A stretch of DNA of 64,000 nucleotides from Gynurincola endophyticus (GTDB taxonomy: Bacteria > Bacteroidota > Bacteroidia > Chitinophagales > Chitinophagaceae), in assembly GCF_003991195.1 (NCBI RefSeq), contig NZ_RCWL01000001.1:868001-932000 (forward strand), read 5' to 3'. A program made the translations under genes and the position numbers. The notes beneath the pieces are model-generated. The model ran no database searches, was not told the DNA's origin, and saw nothing but the letters and a program-made list of their open reading frames with translations. This document shows, one piece after another, positions 8,869-17,382 of the stretch. Each line of letters begins with the position of its first letter. The first letter of the stretch is position 1.

Positions 8869-10098
8869 ATGCAATCTAATTTGAATAAAACCTCAGTATT
8901 TAACCTAGCCGTGCTCGTTGCCGCGCTAGGTTATTTTGTTGATATCTACGATTTATTGCTATTCTCTATTATCCGGGTTCCTTCATTGCGCGACCTTGGT
9001 TTAAGTGAAGAACAAATTGCAACAGACGGTTTGTTTATCATTAATACCCAGATGCTCGGGCTGATGATCGGCGGTATTTTATGGGGTATACTGGGCGATA
9101 AAAAAGGACGCCTGAAAATTATGTATGCTTCTATCATTCTCTATTCACTCGGTAATATTGCCAATGGATTTGTACAAACCGTAGAACAATATGCTTTCAT
9201 CCGTTTTGTAACAGGATTAGGACTGGCAGGTGAGTTAGGAGCAGGTATCACACTGGTGAGCGAGTTACTACCTAAAGAAAAAAGAGGTATAGGAACTTCA
9301 TTGGTAGCCGGTATCGGACTTACAGGAGCTGTGTTCGCCTACTTTATTAAAGAATCATTTCCGTGGAGAACCTGTTATTTTATCGGCGGTGGATTAGGTT
9401 TCGCACTACTCTTTTTAAGAGCCGGTGTTTTAGAATCTTCCATGTTCGAAAAAATTCAGCATAAAGCCGTTAAAAAAGGTGACTTTTTTATGCTCTTCAG
9501 AAGCGGTAAACGACTAAAAAAGTATTTACTCAGTATCCTGATTGGTTTACCTACCTGGTATGTAATCGGTATTCTGGTTTCGTTTTCGAAGGAGTTCGGA
9601 AAAAACATGAATATCATTGGTGAAATTGATCCCGGAAAAGCCATCATGTTTGCTTATGTAGGTATTTCTGTAGGAGATCTGATGAGCGGATTGGTGAGCC
9701 AATGGCTGAAAAGCCGGAAACGGGCATTGTATGTTTTTTATTCATTGACCGCGATTGCAATTATCTGGTTTTTCACTTTAGAAAATGCACAGGCCTCTGA
9801 GTTATACGCCTGTTGTTTATTATTAGGTTTTGGTACCGGATTCTGGGCCATCTTTGTAACCATGGCAGCTGAACAGTTCGGAACAAATATCCGGGCTACC
9901 GTTACTACCACTGTACCTAATTTCGTAAGAGGAGCACTCAACCTGGTGTCGCTTTTATTTGTGTCACTGCAGGTGTCTATGGGATATGTAAAAAGCGGTA
10001 TGATTACCGGCGCCGTTGTAATGCTAATCGGCATCGTTTCTGTAGCGCTTTCCGAAGAAACATTCCATAAAGATTTGAACTATATTGAAGAGGAGTAA
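8869..10098 (+). CDS. MFS transporter (sugar/acid symporter-like)
   Basis: 409 aa, twelve predicted membrane segments. The loop between helices 2 and 3 holds the MFS motif A equivalent GILGDKKGRLKIMYAS (about 79-94), and FVTGLGLAGELGAGITLVSE resembles motif B/C of the sugar-transporter branch. It imports or exports a small solute at the inner membrane; substrate unknown. It follows the DedA gene closely. Just after its stop a consensus -7 box begins for the next gene, so GT9 need not depend on this transcript. Confidence 0.88.
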   Translation: MQSNLNKTSVFNLAVLVAALGYFVDIYDLLLFSIIRVPSLRDLGLSEEQIATDGLFIINTQMLGLMIGGILWGILGDKKGRLKIMYASIILYSLGNIANGFVQTVEQYAFIRFVTGLGLAGELGAGITLVSELLPKEKRGIGTSLVAGIGLTGAVFAYFIKESFPWRTCYFIGGGLGFALLFLRAGVLESSMFEKIQHKAVKKGDFFMLFRSGKRLKKYLLSILIGLPTWYVIGILVSFSKEFGKNMNIIGEIDPGKAIMFAYVGISVGDLMSGLVSQWLKSRKRALYVFYSLTAIAIIWFFTLENAQASELYACCLLLGFGTGFWAIFVTMAAEQFGTNIRATVTTTVPNFVRGALNLVSLLFVSLQVSMGYVKSGMITGAVVMLIGIVSVALSEETFHKDLNYIEEE

Positions 10099-10106
10099 TA
10101 CATTTG
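10074..10106 (+). promoter_or_regulatory. Promoter of the GT9 gene
   Basis: TTTG at 10074-10077, 21 bp, then TACATTTG at 10099-10106, an exact -7 box. Only 4 nt separate the box from the ATG, so the mRNA would be leaderless or nearly so. Confidence 0.65.
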
Positions 10107-10110
10107 CAGC

Positions 10111-11109
10111 ATGAAGTTTTTAGTGATTCGTTTTTCATCTATCGGAGATATTGTACTGACTACACCCGTAATGCGTTGCCTGAAAACTCAGATCAGCACA
10201 GCGGAAGTACATTTTCTTACCAAAAAATCCTTTGTGGGGTTGATGGAAGCGAATCCCTATATTGATAAAATCATTACCCTTCAGGATGATTTTAATAATA
10301 CAGTTCAGGCATTAATTGAGGAAGATTATGATTATGTAATTGACCTGCATCATAATCTCAGAACATTACGCATTAAAAGATCACTGAAAAAGCAAACCTT
10401 CGCTTTTGATAAACTCAATTTTAAAAAATGGTTACTGACGGCTTTTAAAATTAATAAAATGCCGGATATACATATCGTTGACCGCTATCTGGCAACTGCC
10501 AGTAACTTTGGTGTTACCAACGATGGTAAAGGGCTTGATTATTTTATACCGGAAGGTAAAGGTGTAGACGTAGGTAAAGATTTGCCGTTGTCACATCAGG
10601 CTGGTTATATCGGTATAGTAATCGGCGCTACCTACTTTACAAAAAGGTATCCCCTGGATAATTTGAAATCTCTTTGTAAAAAAATCAATCATCCCGTTGT
10701 ATTATTGGGCGGTAAAGAAGATGCGGCAATAGGGGCTGAAATTGCAGCAACGGACCAGTATAAAATTTACAATGCCTGCGGAAAGTTCTCTCTGCATGAA
10801 TCTGCCGATCTCGTAAGAAATGCAAAAGTGGTGGTTTCAAATGATACAGGTTTAATGCATATTGCTGCGGCATTTAATAAACCTATTGTGTCTTTATGGG
10901 GAAATACGGTTCCTGAATTAGGCATGTATCCTTATTACGGTGAAAAACGGAGCGACTCTTATGCAAAGTCGAATATACTGGAGGTAAAAGGACTGGGCTG
11001 CAGACCCTGCTCAAAGATCGGATACAAAAAATGCCCCAAAGGGCATTTTAAGTGTATGGTTGAAATAACTCCTGATTCAGTGATCAGTGCTATCTCCAGA
11101 TTATTGTAA
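10111..11109 (+). CDS. Glycosyltransferase family 9 (heptosyltransferase-like)
   Basis: 332 aa. The N-terminal IRFSSIGDIVLTTPVMRCLK is the GT9 nucleotide-sugar enzyme signature, and NDTGLMHIAAAFNKPIVSLWG (about 247-267) is the conserved C-terminal donor-binding region. The family adds heptose or related sugars to LPS core at the cytoplasmic face of the inner membrane. The C-terminal cluster GLGCRPCSKIGYKKCPKGHFKCM, with four cysteines, is common in GT9 proteins and could bind a metal. It agrees with the presence of kdsA later in the window. Its 3' end overlaps the convergent mdh gene by 9 bp. Confidence 0.92.
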   Translation: MKFLVIRFSSIGDIVLTTPVMRCLKTQISTAEVHFLTKKSFVGLMEANPYIDKIITLQDDFNNTVQALIEEDYDYVIDLHHNLRTLRIKRSLKKQTFAFDKLNFKKWLLTAFKINKMPDIHIVDRYLATASNFGVTNDGKGLDYFIPEGKGVDVGKDLPLSHQAGYIGIVIGATYFTKRYPLDNLKSLCKKINHPVVLLGGKEDAAIGAEIAATDQYKIYNACGKFSLHESADLVRNAKVVVSNDTGLMHIAAAFNKPIVSLWGNTVPELGMYPYYGEKRSDSYAKSNILEVKGLGCRPCSKIGYKKCPKGHFKCMVEITPDSVISAISRLL

Positions 11110-12024
11110 AACAGCATTCATACTGCGAACTGCAGTAGCGCTTTCGTCAAATAATTTTTGTTCGTCGGCTGTAAGTTGGAAATCTATGATTTTTTCCCAA
11201 CCGTTTTTTCCGATGATAACAGGTACGCCTAAGCAAATATCTTTCTGTCCGTATTCGCCGTCTAAAGCTACACAGCAGGTAAATAATTTCTTCTCGTCTC
11301 TTACAATGGCTTCTACCAATGCAGCACCGGCAGCACCGGGAGCATACCAGGCACTTGTACCTAATAATTTGGTAAGAGTAGCTCCCCCAACCATGGTGTC
11401 TTTTACGATCTGCTCTTTCTGTGCATCCGTTAAAAAGTTTTTAACCGGAACACTATTCCAGGTCGCTTTATCAATCAAAGGAATCATAGTCGTATCGCCA
11501 TGACCACCGATTACAACGGCATTCAGGTCGGCAGCACTGCAATTCAGGTGTTGAGTGAGCTGATATTTGAATCTGGCACTATCTAATATACCTCCCATAC
11601 CAATAATTCTGTTCTTAGGTATGCCGGTTGATTTAAGTGCCAGATAGGTCATCGTATCCATCGGATTAGAGATGATAACGAAGATCGCATTGGGAGAGTA
11701 CTGGAGAATATTTTCGCAAACTGTTTTTACAATGTTCGCATTTGTACCGATTAATTCTTCACGGGTCATTCCCGGTTTACGTGGAATACCGGAAGTTACT
11801 ACCACTACATCGCTATTGGCAGTTTTTGAATAATCGTTCGTAGAACCGGTTACTCTTGTATCAAAATTAAGCAATGCAGCCGTTTGCATGATGTCCTGAG
11901 CTTTTCCTTCTGCAAAACCTTCTTTAATATCCAGTAATACTAATTCCGTTGCCAGTTCTTTTCTGGCAATATTGTCAGCACAGGTAGCACCTACTGCACC
12001 TGCACCCACTACAGTGATTTTCAT
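11101..12024 (-). CDS. mdh: Malate dehydrogenase
   Basis: 307 aa, LDH-like MDH group. It opens with a Rossmann nucleotide site VVGAGAVGATCADNIA (residues 4-19), has the SGIPRKPGMTREEL mobile loop with substrate-binding arginines (about 78-91), SNPMDTMTYL (about 118-127) and the catalytic histidine in VIGGHGDTTMIP. It interconverts malate and oxaloacetate with NAD in the TCA cycle. The last 9 bp overlap the convergent GT9 gene and no terminator lies between. It is downstream of the thioredoxin-like gene by 30 bp and may share its transcript. Confidence 0.95.
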   Translation of the reverse strand: MKITVVGAGAVGATCADNIARKELATELVLLDIKEGFAEGKAQDIMQTAALLNFDTRVTGSTNDYSKTANSDVVVVTSGIPRKPGMTREELIGTNANIVKTVCENILQYSPNAIFVIISNPMDTMTYLALKSTGIPKNRIIGMGGILDSARFKYQLTQHLNCSAADLNAVVIGGHGDTTMIPLIDKATWNSVPVKNFLTDAQKEQIVKDTMVGGATLTKLLGTSAWYAPGAAGAALVEAIVRDEKKLFTCCVALDGEYGQKDICLGVPVIIGKNGWEKIIDFQLTADEQKLFDESATAVRSMNAVLQ

Positions 12025-12054
12025 AAAAGATAAATTTAATAATCAGAACAATGG

Positions 12055-12543
12055 TTATTGTAATGCCTTTATCATATCGTCAACTTTCATATTACCTTGT
12101 TGTGCTTTTATCAGTTTACCTTTCTTGTCATACAACGCGATAAATGGCAAACTTTTGATATCATAAAACGGCGGTAATACATATTTAGTATCGATTCCTA
12201 ATTTGAAAGCAGGATACTTATGCATGTTATAATCATTGATGAATTTACTTAATTCTTCCGGTTTTGTATAACATGCCAGCACAAATTGAAATTGTTTTAT
12301 TTTATCGTAATTCTTTTGAAAGTCTTCTACCTGATGTTGACAATGGTCGCAGGTTGGACTAAAAAACATGATCACCGTAGGCTTTGCTTCTAAATTGCTT
12401 TTAGTATAAACCTGACGATCGATGGTGGTAATTTCAAAAGGCGGGAGCGTAGGGAATCTTTTGTAGGGAGGCAGATTGGCTTCTTGTGCCTGTGATACCC
12501 AGCTAAAACTTAAAAGAGTCAGTAAGAAAAATATCTGTTTCAA
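12055..12543 (-). CDS. Secreted thioredoxin-like (TlpA-type) protein
   Basis: 162 aa with an N-terminal signal peptide ending at AQ (about residue 20). The thioredoxin fold shows FFSPTCDHCQHQ with active-site CxxC cysteines C65 and C68, and a cis-proline region LPFIALYD. The likely role is disulfide reduction or redox chemistry in the periplasm. The start is a TTG: upstream in frame there is no ATG or GTG before a TGA 14 codons earlier, and the TTG gives a normal signal peptide. Confidence 0.85.
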   Translation of the reverse strand: MKQIFFLLTLLSFSWVSQAQEANLPPYKRFPTLPPFEITTIDRQVYTKSNLEAKPTVIMFFSPTCDHCQHQVEDFQKNYDKIKQFQFVLACYTKPEELSKFINDYNMHKYPAFKLGIDTKYVLPPFYDIKSLPFIALYDKKGKLIKAQQGNMKVDDMIKALQ

Positions 12544-12780
12544 AGTAAATCCGTTTAAGTGAAAAAATAACTCACCTAAAAGTAATCAACGAATGGAGAA
12601 AAAAATCATTAAAAAAGGTAAGATTTCATTAAAAGTTAGCAAATTCATGGTTATACCAGCCTCTTAATCATATTTTTGAATGAAAAAACACTTCTGCTTT
12701 CTGTAGAAAATACCTGTTTCAAATCAATACAGAGGCCCCGTATAACCTGTTTTATCTCCTCAATATATTCTTCGTTTTGT

Positions 12781-12806
12781 TCCGAAAGTTTCGTATATTT
12801 ACGAAA
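12781..12806 (+). promoter_or_regulatory. BlaI-type operator at the blaI promoter
   Basis: Bases 12781-12795 match the operator TACGAATGTTTCGTA, seen twice before the GLPGLI gene, at 13 of 15 positions. A half-site TACGAA follows at 12800-12805, putting the next operator centre 19 bp away, the same spacing as at 18281-18334. The site overlaps a -7-like TATATTTA at 12794-12801, 18 bp before the blaI ATG, as expected for autorepression. Confidence 0.7.
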
Positions 12807-12819
12807 ACAAGAAAGTGTA

Positions 12820-13182
12820 ATGGAGAAGCTAACACCACAGGAAGAATCGGCAATGCTGGCCATCTGGAAGGTCGGACCGGGCTTTATCAAAGAGTTTATG
12901 GAAGCCATGTTACCCGAACAGATGCCTTATACTACCCTGGCTTCTATTGTAAAGAATTTAGAAAAAAAAGGTTTTGTAAAAAGTGAAAAATTCGCCAATG
13001 CCTACCGTTACAGTGCAAAAGTAAAGGAAGCCGATTACAAGAAAAAGTATATGCAGGGGGTCGTTAGTAACTTCTTCCAGAGCTCTTACAAAGAGTTGGT
13101 GACTTTTTTTGCTAAAGACAAAAAAATCAGTGCCGACGAACTGAAAGAAATTATTCAGCAAATAGAAAAGGGAGACAAATAA
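12820..13182 (+). CDS. blaI: BlaI/MecI/CopY family transcriptional repressor
   Basis: 120 aa from the ATG at 12820; an open frame extends 48 codons upstream, but it runs through the operator and adds unrelated sequence. The N-terminal winged helix (about 1-75) shows LTPQEESAMLAIWKVGPGFIKE and YTTLASIVKNLEKKGFV, typical of BlaI/MecI; the C-terminal helices dimerise. Family members repress their own operon and targets until a partner protease triggers their cleavage. The partner is encoded 1 bp downstream. Related operators at its own promoter and at 18281-18334 suggest it controls the GLPGLI/outer-membrane pair. The link to beta-lactams is not supported here. Confidence 0.9.
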   Translation: MEKLTPQEESAMLAIWKVGPGFIKEFMEAMLPEQMPYTTLASIVKNLEKKGFVKSEKFANAYRYSAKVKEADYKKKYMQGVVSNFFQSSYKELVTFFAKDKKISADELKEIIQQIEKGDK

Positions 13183-13183
13183 T

Positions 13184-14590
13184 ATGGAACAAGCAGGGCT
13201 TATATTATTAAAAACCAACGTAGCGATCATCATTTTTACAGCTTTCTATTGGCTGTTACTGAGAAAACTTACTTTTTATAATATCAACAGATTATACCTG
13301 CTGTTTGCAGTTCTGTTTTCGCTTTTATACCCTTTCATAGAGATTAGTAACCTTTTCTCTAAGCAACTTCCTTCAATTCCTGCAATGGTACCCCGGTTTG
13401 TATCGCGTACCGAAAGTTTACTTTCTGGTGCCTGGTTTTATCTGGCCTGTAGTATCTGGATTGTCGGGTTTTTATATTTTTTAATTAGACTAAGCATACA
13501 GTTTTATTCTTTACACCGGTTACACCGGCTTTCGGCTCCCAGTGAAACATCAGAAAATATCCGGATTGTTCATAATGAAGTAAGTCCGTTTTCTTTCGGC
13601 TCTTACATCTACATCAATCCGAAAATGCATTCGGAAGAAGAACTGAATGCTATTTTATTGCATGAACACATTCATGTACGTCAAAAACATTCAGTAGACA
13701 TTCTGGTAACAGAGTTTTTAATGTTGTTTAATTGGTTTAATCCTTTTTCATGGATATTACGAAAAGCCGTAAAAGATAATATTGAATATATAACTGATGA
13801 TCAGGTTTTGAAAAATGGTGTTAATAAAAAGGAATATCAATATCATTTACTGAATACTACTTGTTTATCACCAGATTTCAGAGTACAGAATAATTTTAGT
13901 ATTTCTGATCTTAGAAAAAGAATCAGCCAGATGAATATGAAAAGATCTGCAGCAGGGAAGTTGATTTTTTATTCAATGATTCCATTGCTGGCAGTTTTTT
14001 TGTTGTTATTCAATCAACCTGTAAAAAAGTTAACCCTGAATTTATTGTCACCGCAACAACAGGGGTTGTCTAATGAAAATGAAGCGAAAGAATCAGTAAA
14101 GATTGCTGAAGGCGTTCCGTTGGAAAGCGTTATCATTACGCCCTTGAATACTGCTGAAAAACAACAGTCTTCGGCCGGTATCAATGCTCCCGGTAATTCT
14201 ACACCGGCATCCACTTCCACACCGGCAAATAACACTATAAAAATTCAGCTCGAAGACCTTGCTGAAACACCGCCACCACCTCCACCGCAAGAAGCAAGAA
14301 CCAATCGCGTTTACAGGGGTGTTCCGGTTGCTACTGAAGAAAGCAAACAGCTCCAGTTAAAATTAGAATCAGCAATGACTAATAAAGAAGAAAACGCAAT
14401 TATTTTGCAAGGATATCCTTATGCTGTAAAGAAGTCTGATAATGAAAATTTACCTGCGAACAATTCCACAAAATTAGAAGAGGTAATTGTTCAGGGAGTT
14501 AAAAGAGTGAAGGGGGTTCCTCTTTCTGAAAAAAATACAACCGGTGATGATACAGAAGTAATTGTTATCGGACGTAAAACTCAACAATAA
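13184..14590 (+). CDS. M56 family (BlaR1-like) membrane metallopeptidase with non-canonical C-terminal tail
   Basis: 468 aa. Membrane segments lie near 5-26, 34-52, 84-102 and 260-276. The zinc-peptidase motif HEHIH is at 159-163 in a cytoplasmic loop, as in BlaR1/MecR1. The family cleaves or triggers loss of the cognate BlaI repressor after a signal. Instead of the penicillin-binding sensor domain of BlaR1 it has a 190-residue, low-complexity external tail: Ser/Thr/Asn-rich, six prolines at 363-368, and two copies resembling the TonB receptor plug entrance (LEEVIVQG and TEVIVIGRKTQ). Its ATG is 1 bp from the blaI stop, so the two are translationally linked. No clear terminator follows. Confidence 0.88.
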   Translation: MEQAGLILLKTNVAIIIFTAFYWLLLRKLTFYNINRLYLLFAVLFSLLYPFIEISNLFSKQLPSIPAMVPRFVSRTESLLSGAWFYLACSIWIVGFLYFLIRLSIQFYSLHRLHRLSAPSETSENIRIVHNEVSPFSFGSYIYINPKMHSEEELNAILLHEHIHVRQKHSVDILVTEFLMLFNWFNPFSWILRKAVKDNIEYITDDQVLKNGVNKKEYQYHLLNTTCLSPDFRVQNNFSISDLRKRISQMNMKRSAAGKLIFYSMIPLLAVFLLLFNQPVKKLTLNLLSPQQQGLSNENEAKESVKIAEGVPLESVIITPLNTAEKQQSSAGINAPGNSTPASTSTPANNTIKIQLEDLAETPPPPPPQEARTNRVYRGVPVATEESKQLQLKLESAMTNKEENAIILQGYPYAVKKSDNENLPANNSTKLEEVIVQGVKRVKGVPLSEKNTTGDDTEVIVIGRKTQQ

Positions 14591-14727
14591 ATTCTCTTTT
14601 ATTACAAATACAGGAAGAAAATAAAGACATCGTAACCTGAATGAAGAAACCTACTGATAATGAAAACGGATGTAGAACAGTTTCTTTCTGATGATGCTTT
14701 ATTTCCTTTCCTGCGTTTATTTGAATG

Positions 14728-17382
14728 CTACAGTTGAAAAGTGAATTTTATTAATGCCATTCTTCCTCTGATTAAATACCTGCTCATCGATGACATACCT
14801 GCTGTAACTCTCAATAATTCATACTCATTTACATTTGCAAGGTTGGTACAGTCCAGCTCAATATCTGTTTTCCATTTCTTTAAGTTGTAGCGCACTTTTG
14901 CATCTGCGAACCAATACTGTACATCGCTTCCGCTATTATTCCAGCTACTGATATTTCTCGCCTGAACCTGAAAAAGAAAATCCTTAAATAAATTAAAGGT
15001 GGCAGTAAACTGCTGATCAATTCTGTACATTTCGGAGGAGGTACTGTTTTTGATTTGCTGTTTCATGGTTTGATAACTGAGACTGCCGTTATAATTAAAG
15101 TTAATGCGTTTAAACAAACGTGTATCCAACCCTAATGAACCACTGAGTGTGTTAAACTTTGTAGGAATGAGTTCATCGTTAATTAACTGTCGTGAGTTGG
15201 TTTCTCCGTAAGCTGTTTTAACGGAAATAGTACTTTTCAGAAAATAAGAATATTTACTACCGCCCAATGTACCCTGAATACTTTCCATAATATTAGGAAC
15301 AGGTAACAATACTGATTCCTGTACATCGTCGGTTAAAGAATATGCAAGAATTGAGTTTACTTTTTCGCGTGAGTAAGTAATGCCAGCATTCAGGAAAAAC
15401 ATTTGAATCGTTCGCTGCAGGTTGTAGCGGATGCCTGCCTGGTGCGATTGGGCTTCCTGTAAAATGGCATTATTTGCTTGTAGCGAACGATAATTGGTTA
15501 AAATAACTGCCCGATATATGCTGTTAATATCTGAAATAGAGTTATTGAAACTATAAGATAATTGTAAAAAATCTTCTGTGCTCGTATACCATCTTGCACT
15601 GAGCGAAGGCGTAAACCAAACTCTTTTTTGTTGCTCTTTCATCGAAAACTCTTCTTGCTGATAGCGGATTGATTGCAGTATCAGTGGCAGCGAAATACTG
15701 GTTTCATATTTACCTTTTTTCGACCATCCGTAAAGTGCTGTAAAAGTAGCTGAAGTATTATTCCATTTCAGGCGATTGGTAGTGCTGTCAACTAAAGTCC
15801 AGTTATGATTATTCTGCTGCAACAACAGGTCTGAATTCAATTCTTTATTCTCCTGTAACAGAACAGCACTATACTGTTGTCTGAATATACCTTTTGATAT
15901 TAAGTAATTAGTGGCTATCCGGTTTTTAAAAGCCGGCATATCGGCAGTTTGCCGCATGGCTGTATAGGGAATACCATTGTTAAGAATATCAGCATGTAAA
16001 CCGTCATCAACATATAATTGCTGCGGACGTTTGCTGTAATTAAAACTCCACGCAAAATCAAGTATCCCTCTTTGTTTTATTGAAGGGGTGAAATTGAATG
16101 CATTTGCAATAGTAAAAGGTTTTTGACGGAGGTTTTGGGAGAATGAATTCTGGTGTGTTGTAAGCTGGTTAGGATCGTGAATGCCTTCCGCTTCCACTGT
16201 CAGGCGGTTACTTAAATAGTATCTTTCTTTATTGGCCATTATGGTAAATGCACCATTCAATATCCACGGCTTTTTTTGAATGTTTTGTTGTTCAAAATAA
16301 CGAATGGTATCAGTGGCTGTATACAATTCGGTAAAGCTATTGTATTCCTGTGTTTGCCGGTCGGTAAAAGCCTGAATATTGGTTCTGAATTGAAACTGAT
16401 TTTTAGTGTTCACAAGAAAATTGATATTGGCAAGTCCGGAACGGTTGAAATAATAATTGCGTCGTGGAAGATCGGGGTTACCGGCTGTTCCTGATGACAA
16501 TAGCTGTGAGGAAGAAGCGGATAATTGATTTTCTGTAAAACCACCCATACGTGTTATTTCATTACGGTAATCCTCACCTGTATTATTGATTTTTAAAGTG
16601 TTGAGTGTTTTTACTTTTTTGTTTAATAATACAGTATTCAGATTAGATGTTAGCAGTTTGGGGGCACCTATGCCAATCATTGCCTGACCGGATAGTGCCC
16701 AGCTATTTTCATCTTTTAAAACAAGATTAAGACCTATATTATCAGTAGGTTTTTTATTTCTTAATACTTTAACGGGTTGATGATTCTGAATAACATCTAC
16801 ACTTTCGATCATTTCTTTTTTGATAACTTTTGTAGCACCTCCGTAGCGGCCATCCATCAAGTCATCGTCGTGCATATAGAGATTCGAAATTTCTTTTCCG
16901 TTATAATAGATCTTTCCGCTTTCATCTATGTCAAGGCCCGGCATTCTTTTTATTACATCGGCAATACTGCGGTCTTCATCTTTAGCGAAAGAAGATACTT
17001 TATATCTTGTAGTGTCGCCACGGGTAATGATGGGTGGTTGTTTAACTACTACCTGACTAAGTATTTCAGCTGATTCGTCCATTGTAAAATTATAAATGAA
17101 CTTACCCTTTTCAATCAATTGCTGTAAAGATTGGTAGCTGATATGTTTAACTTCAAGGTTTGTTTTTTTGACGAATACAGTGTCTGCAACCACCAGTGAA
17201 AATTCTCCTTTTGTATTGGTAACGGCATACTTTAGTACTAGGTTTTTTTCGTTTTTAATTAAAATGGTAACCCCCGCGAGAGGGCTACCCGATTTGTCTT
17301 TCACGGTACCTTTAATAGATTGCTGCGCCTGGCTGAGCAAACAGCATAAGGTGAAAAGGGTTGTCAGCAATAATGAATTCAT
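14728..17382 (-). CDS. Outer membrane beta-barrel protein with carboxypeptidase-regulatory-like N-terminus (TonB-receptor-like)
   Basis: 884 aa. Signal peptide 1-19 ends at AQ; residues about 22-95 form a carboxypeptidase-regulatory-like beta-sandwich (IKGTVKDKSGSPLAGVTI); next a plug-like region (IADVIKRMPGLDIDESGKIYYNGKEI at about 140-165); then a long beta-barrel with many aromatic, alternating strands to the C-terminal aromatic-rich end. The family resembles TonB-dependent receptors and may import or release a large ligand across the outer membrane. The ATG overlaps the TAA of the GLPGLI gene (TAATG), so the two are translated together. The pair faces the blaI operon tail to tail, leaving 137 bp. 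Confidence 0.85.
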   Translation of the reverse strand: MNSLLLTTLFTLCCLLSQAQQSIKGTVKDKSGSPLAGVTILIKNEKNLVLKYAVTNTKGEFSLVVADTVFVKKTNLEVKHISYQSLQQLIEKGKFIYNFTMDESAEILSQVVVKQPPIITRGDTTRYKVSSFAKDEDRSIADVIKRMPGLDIDESGKIYYNGKEISNLYMHDDDLMDGRYGGATKVIKKEMIESVDVIQNHQPVKVLRNKKPTDNIGLNLVLKDENSWALSGQAMIGIGAPKLLTSNLNTVLLNKKVKTLNTLKINNTGEDYRNEITRMGGFTENQLSASSSQLLSSGTAGNPDLPRRNYYFNRSGLANINFLVNTKNQFQFRTNIQAFTDRQTQEYNSFTELYTATDTIRYFEQQNIQKKPWILNGAFTIMANKERYYLSNRLTVEAEGIHDPNQLTTHQNSFSQNLRQKPFTIANAFNFTPSIKQRGILDFAWSFNYSKRPQQLYVDDGLHADILNNGIPYTAMRQTADMPAFKNRIATNYLISKGIFRQQYSAVLLQENKELNSDLLLQQNNHNWTLVDSTTNRLKWNNTSATFTALYGWSKKGKYETSISLPLILQSIRYQQEEFSMKEQQKRVWFTPSLSARWYTSTEDFLQLSYSFNNSISDINSIYRAVILTNYRSLQANNAILQEAQSHQAGIRYNLQRTIQMFFLNAGITYSREKVNSILAYSLTDDVQESVLLPVPNIMESIQGTLGGSKYSYFLKSTISVKTAYGETNSRQLINDELIPTKFNTLSGSLGLDTRLFKRINFNYNGSLSYQTMKQQIKNSTSSEMYRIDQQFTATFNLFKDFLFQVQARNISSWNNSGSDVQYWFADAKVRYNLKKWKTDIELDCTNLANVNEYELLRVTAGMSSMSRYLIRGRMALIKFTFQL

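Noticed and set aside
12676-12819. 48-codon N-terminal extension of the BlaI-type repressor
   Set aside because: It runs through the operator and -7 region and adds sequence unlike the family; the ATG at 12820 gives the standard 120-aa protein.
12820-14590. Beta-lactam resistance locus (blaI-blaR1)
   Set aside because: No beta-lactamase is adjacent, the M56 protein has no penicillin-binding sensor domain, and the serine hydrolase at 41423 is 27 kb away without the operator.
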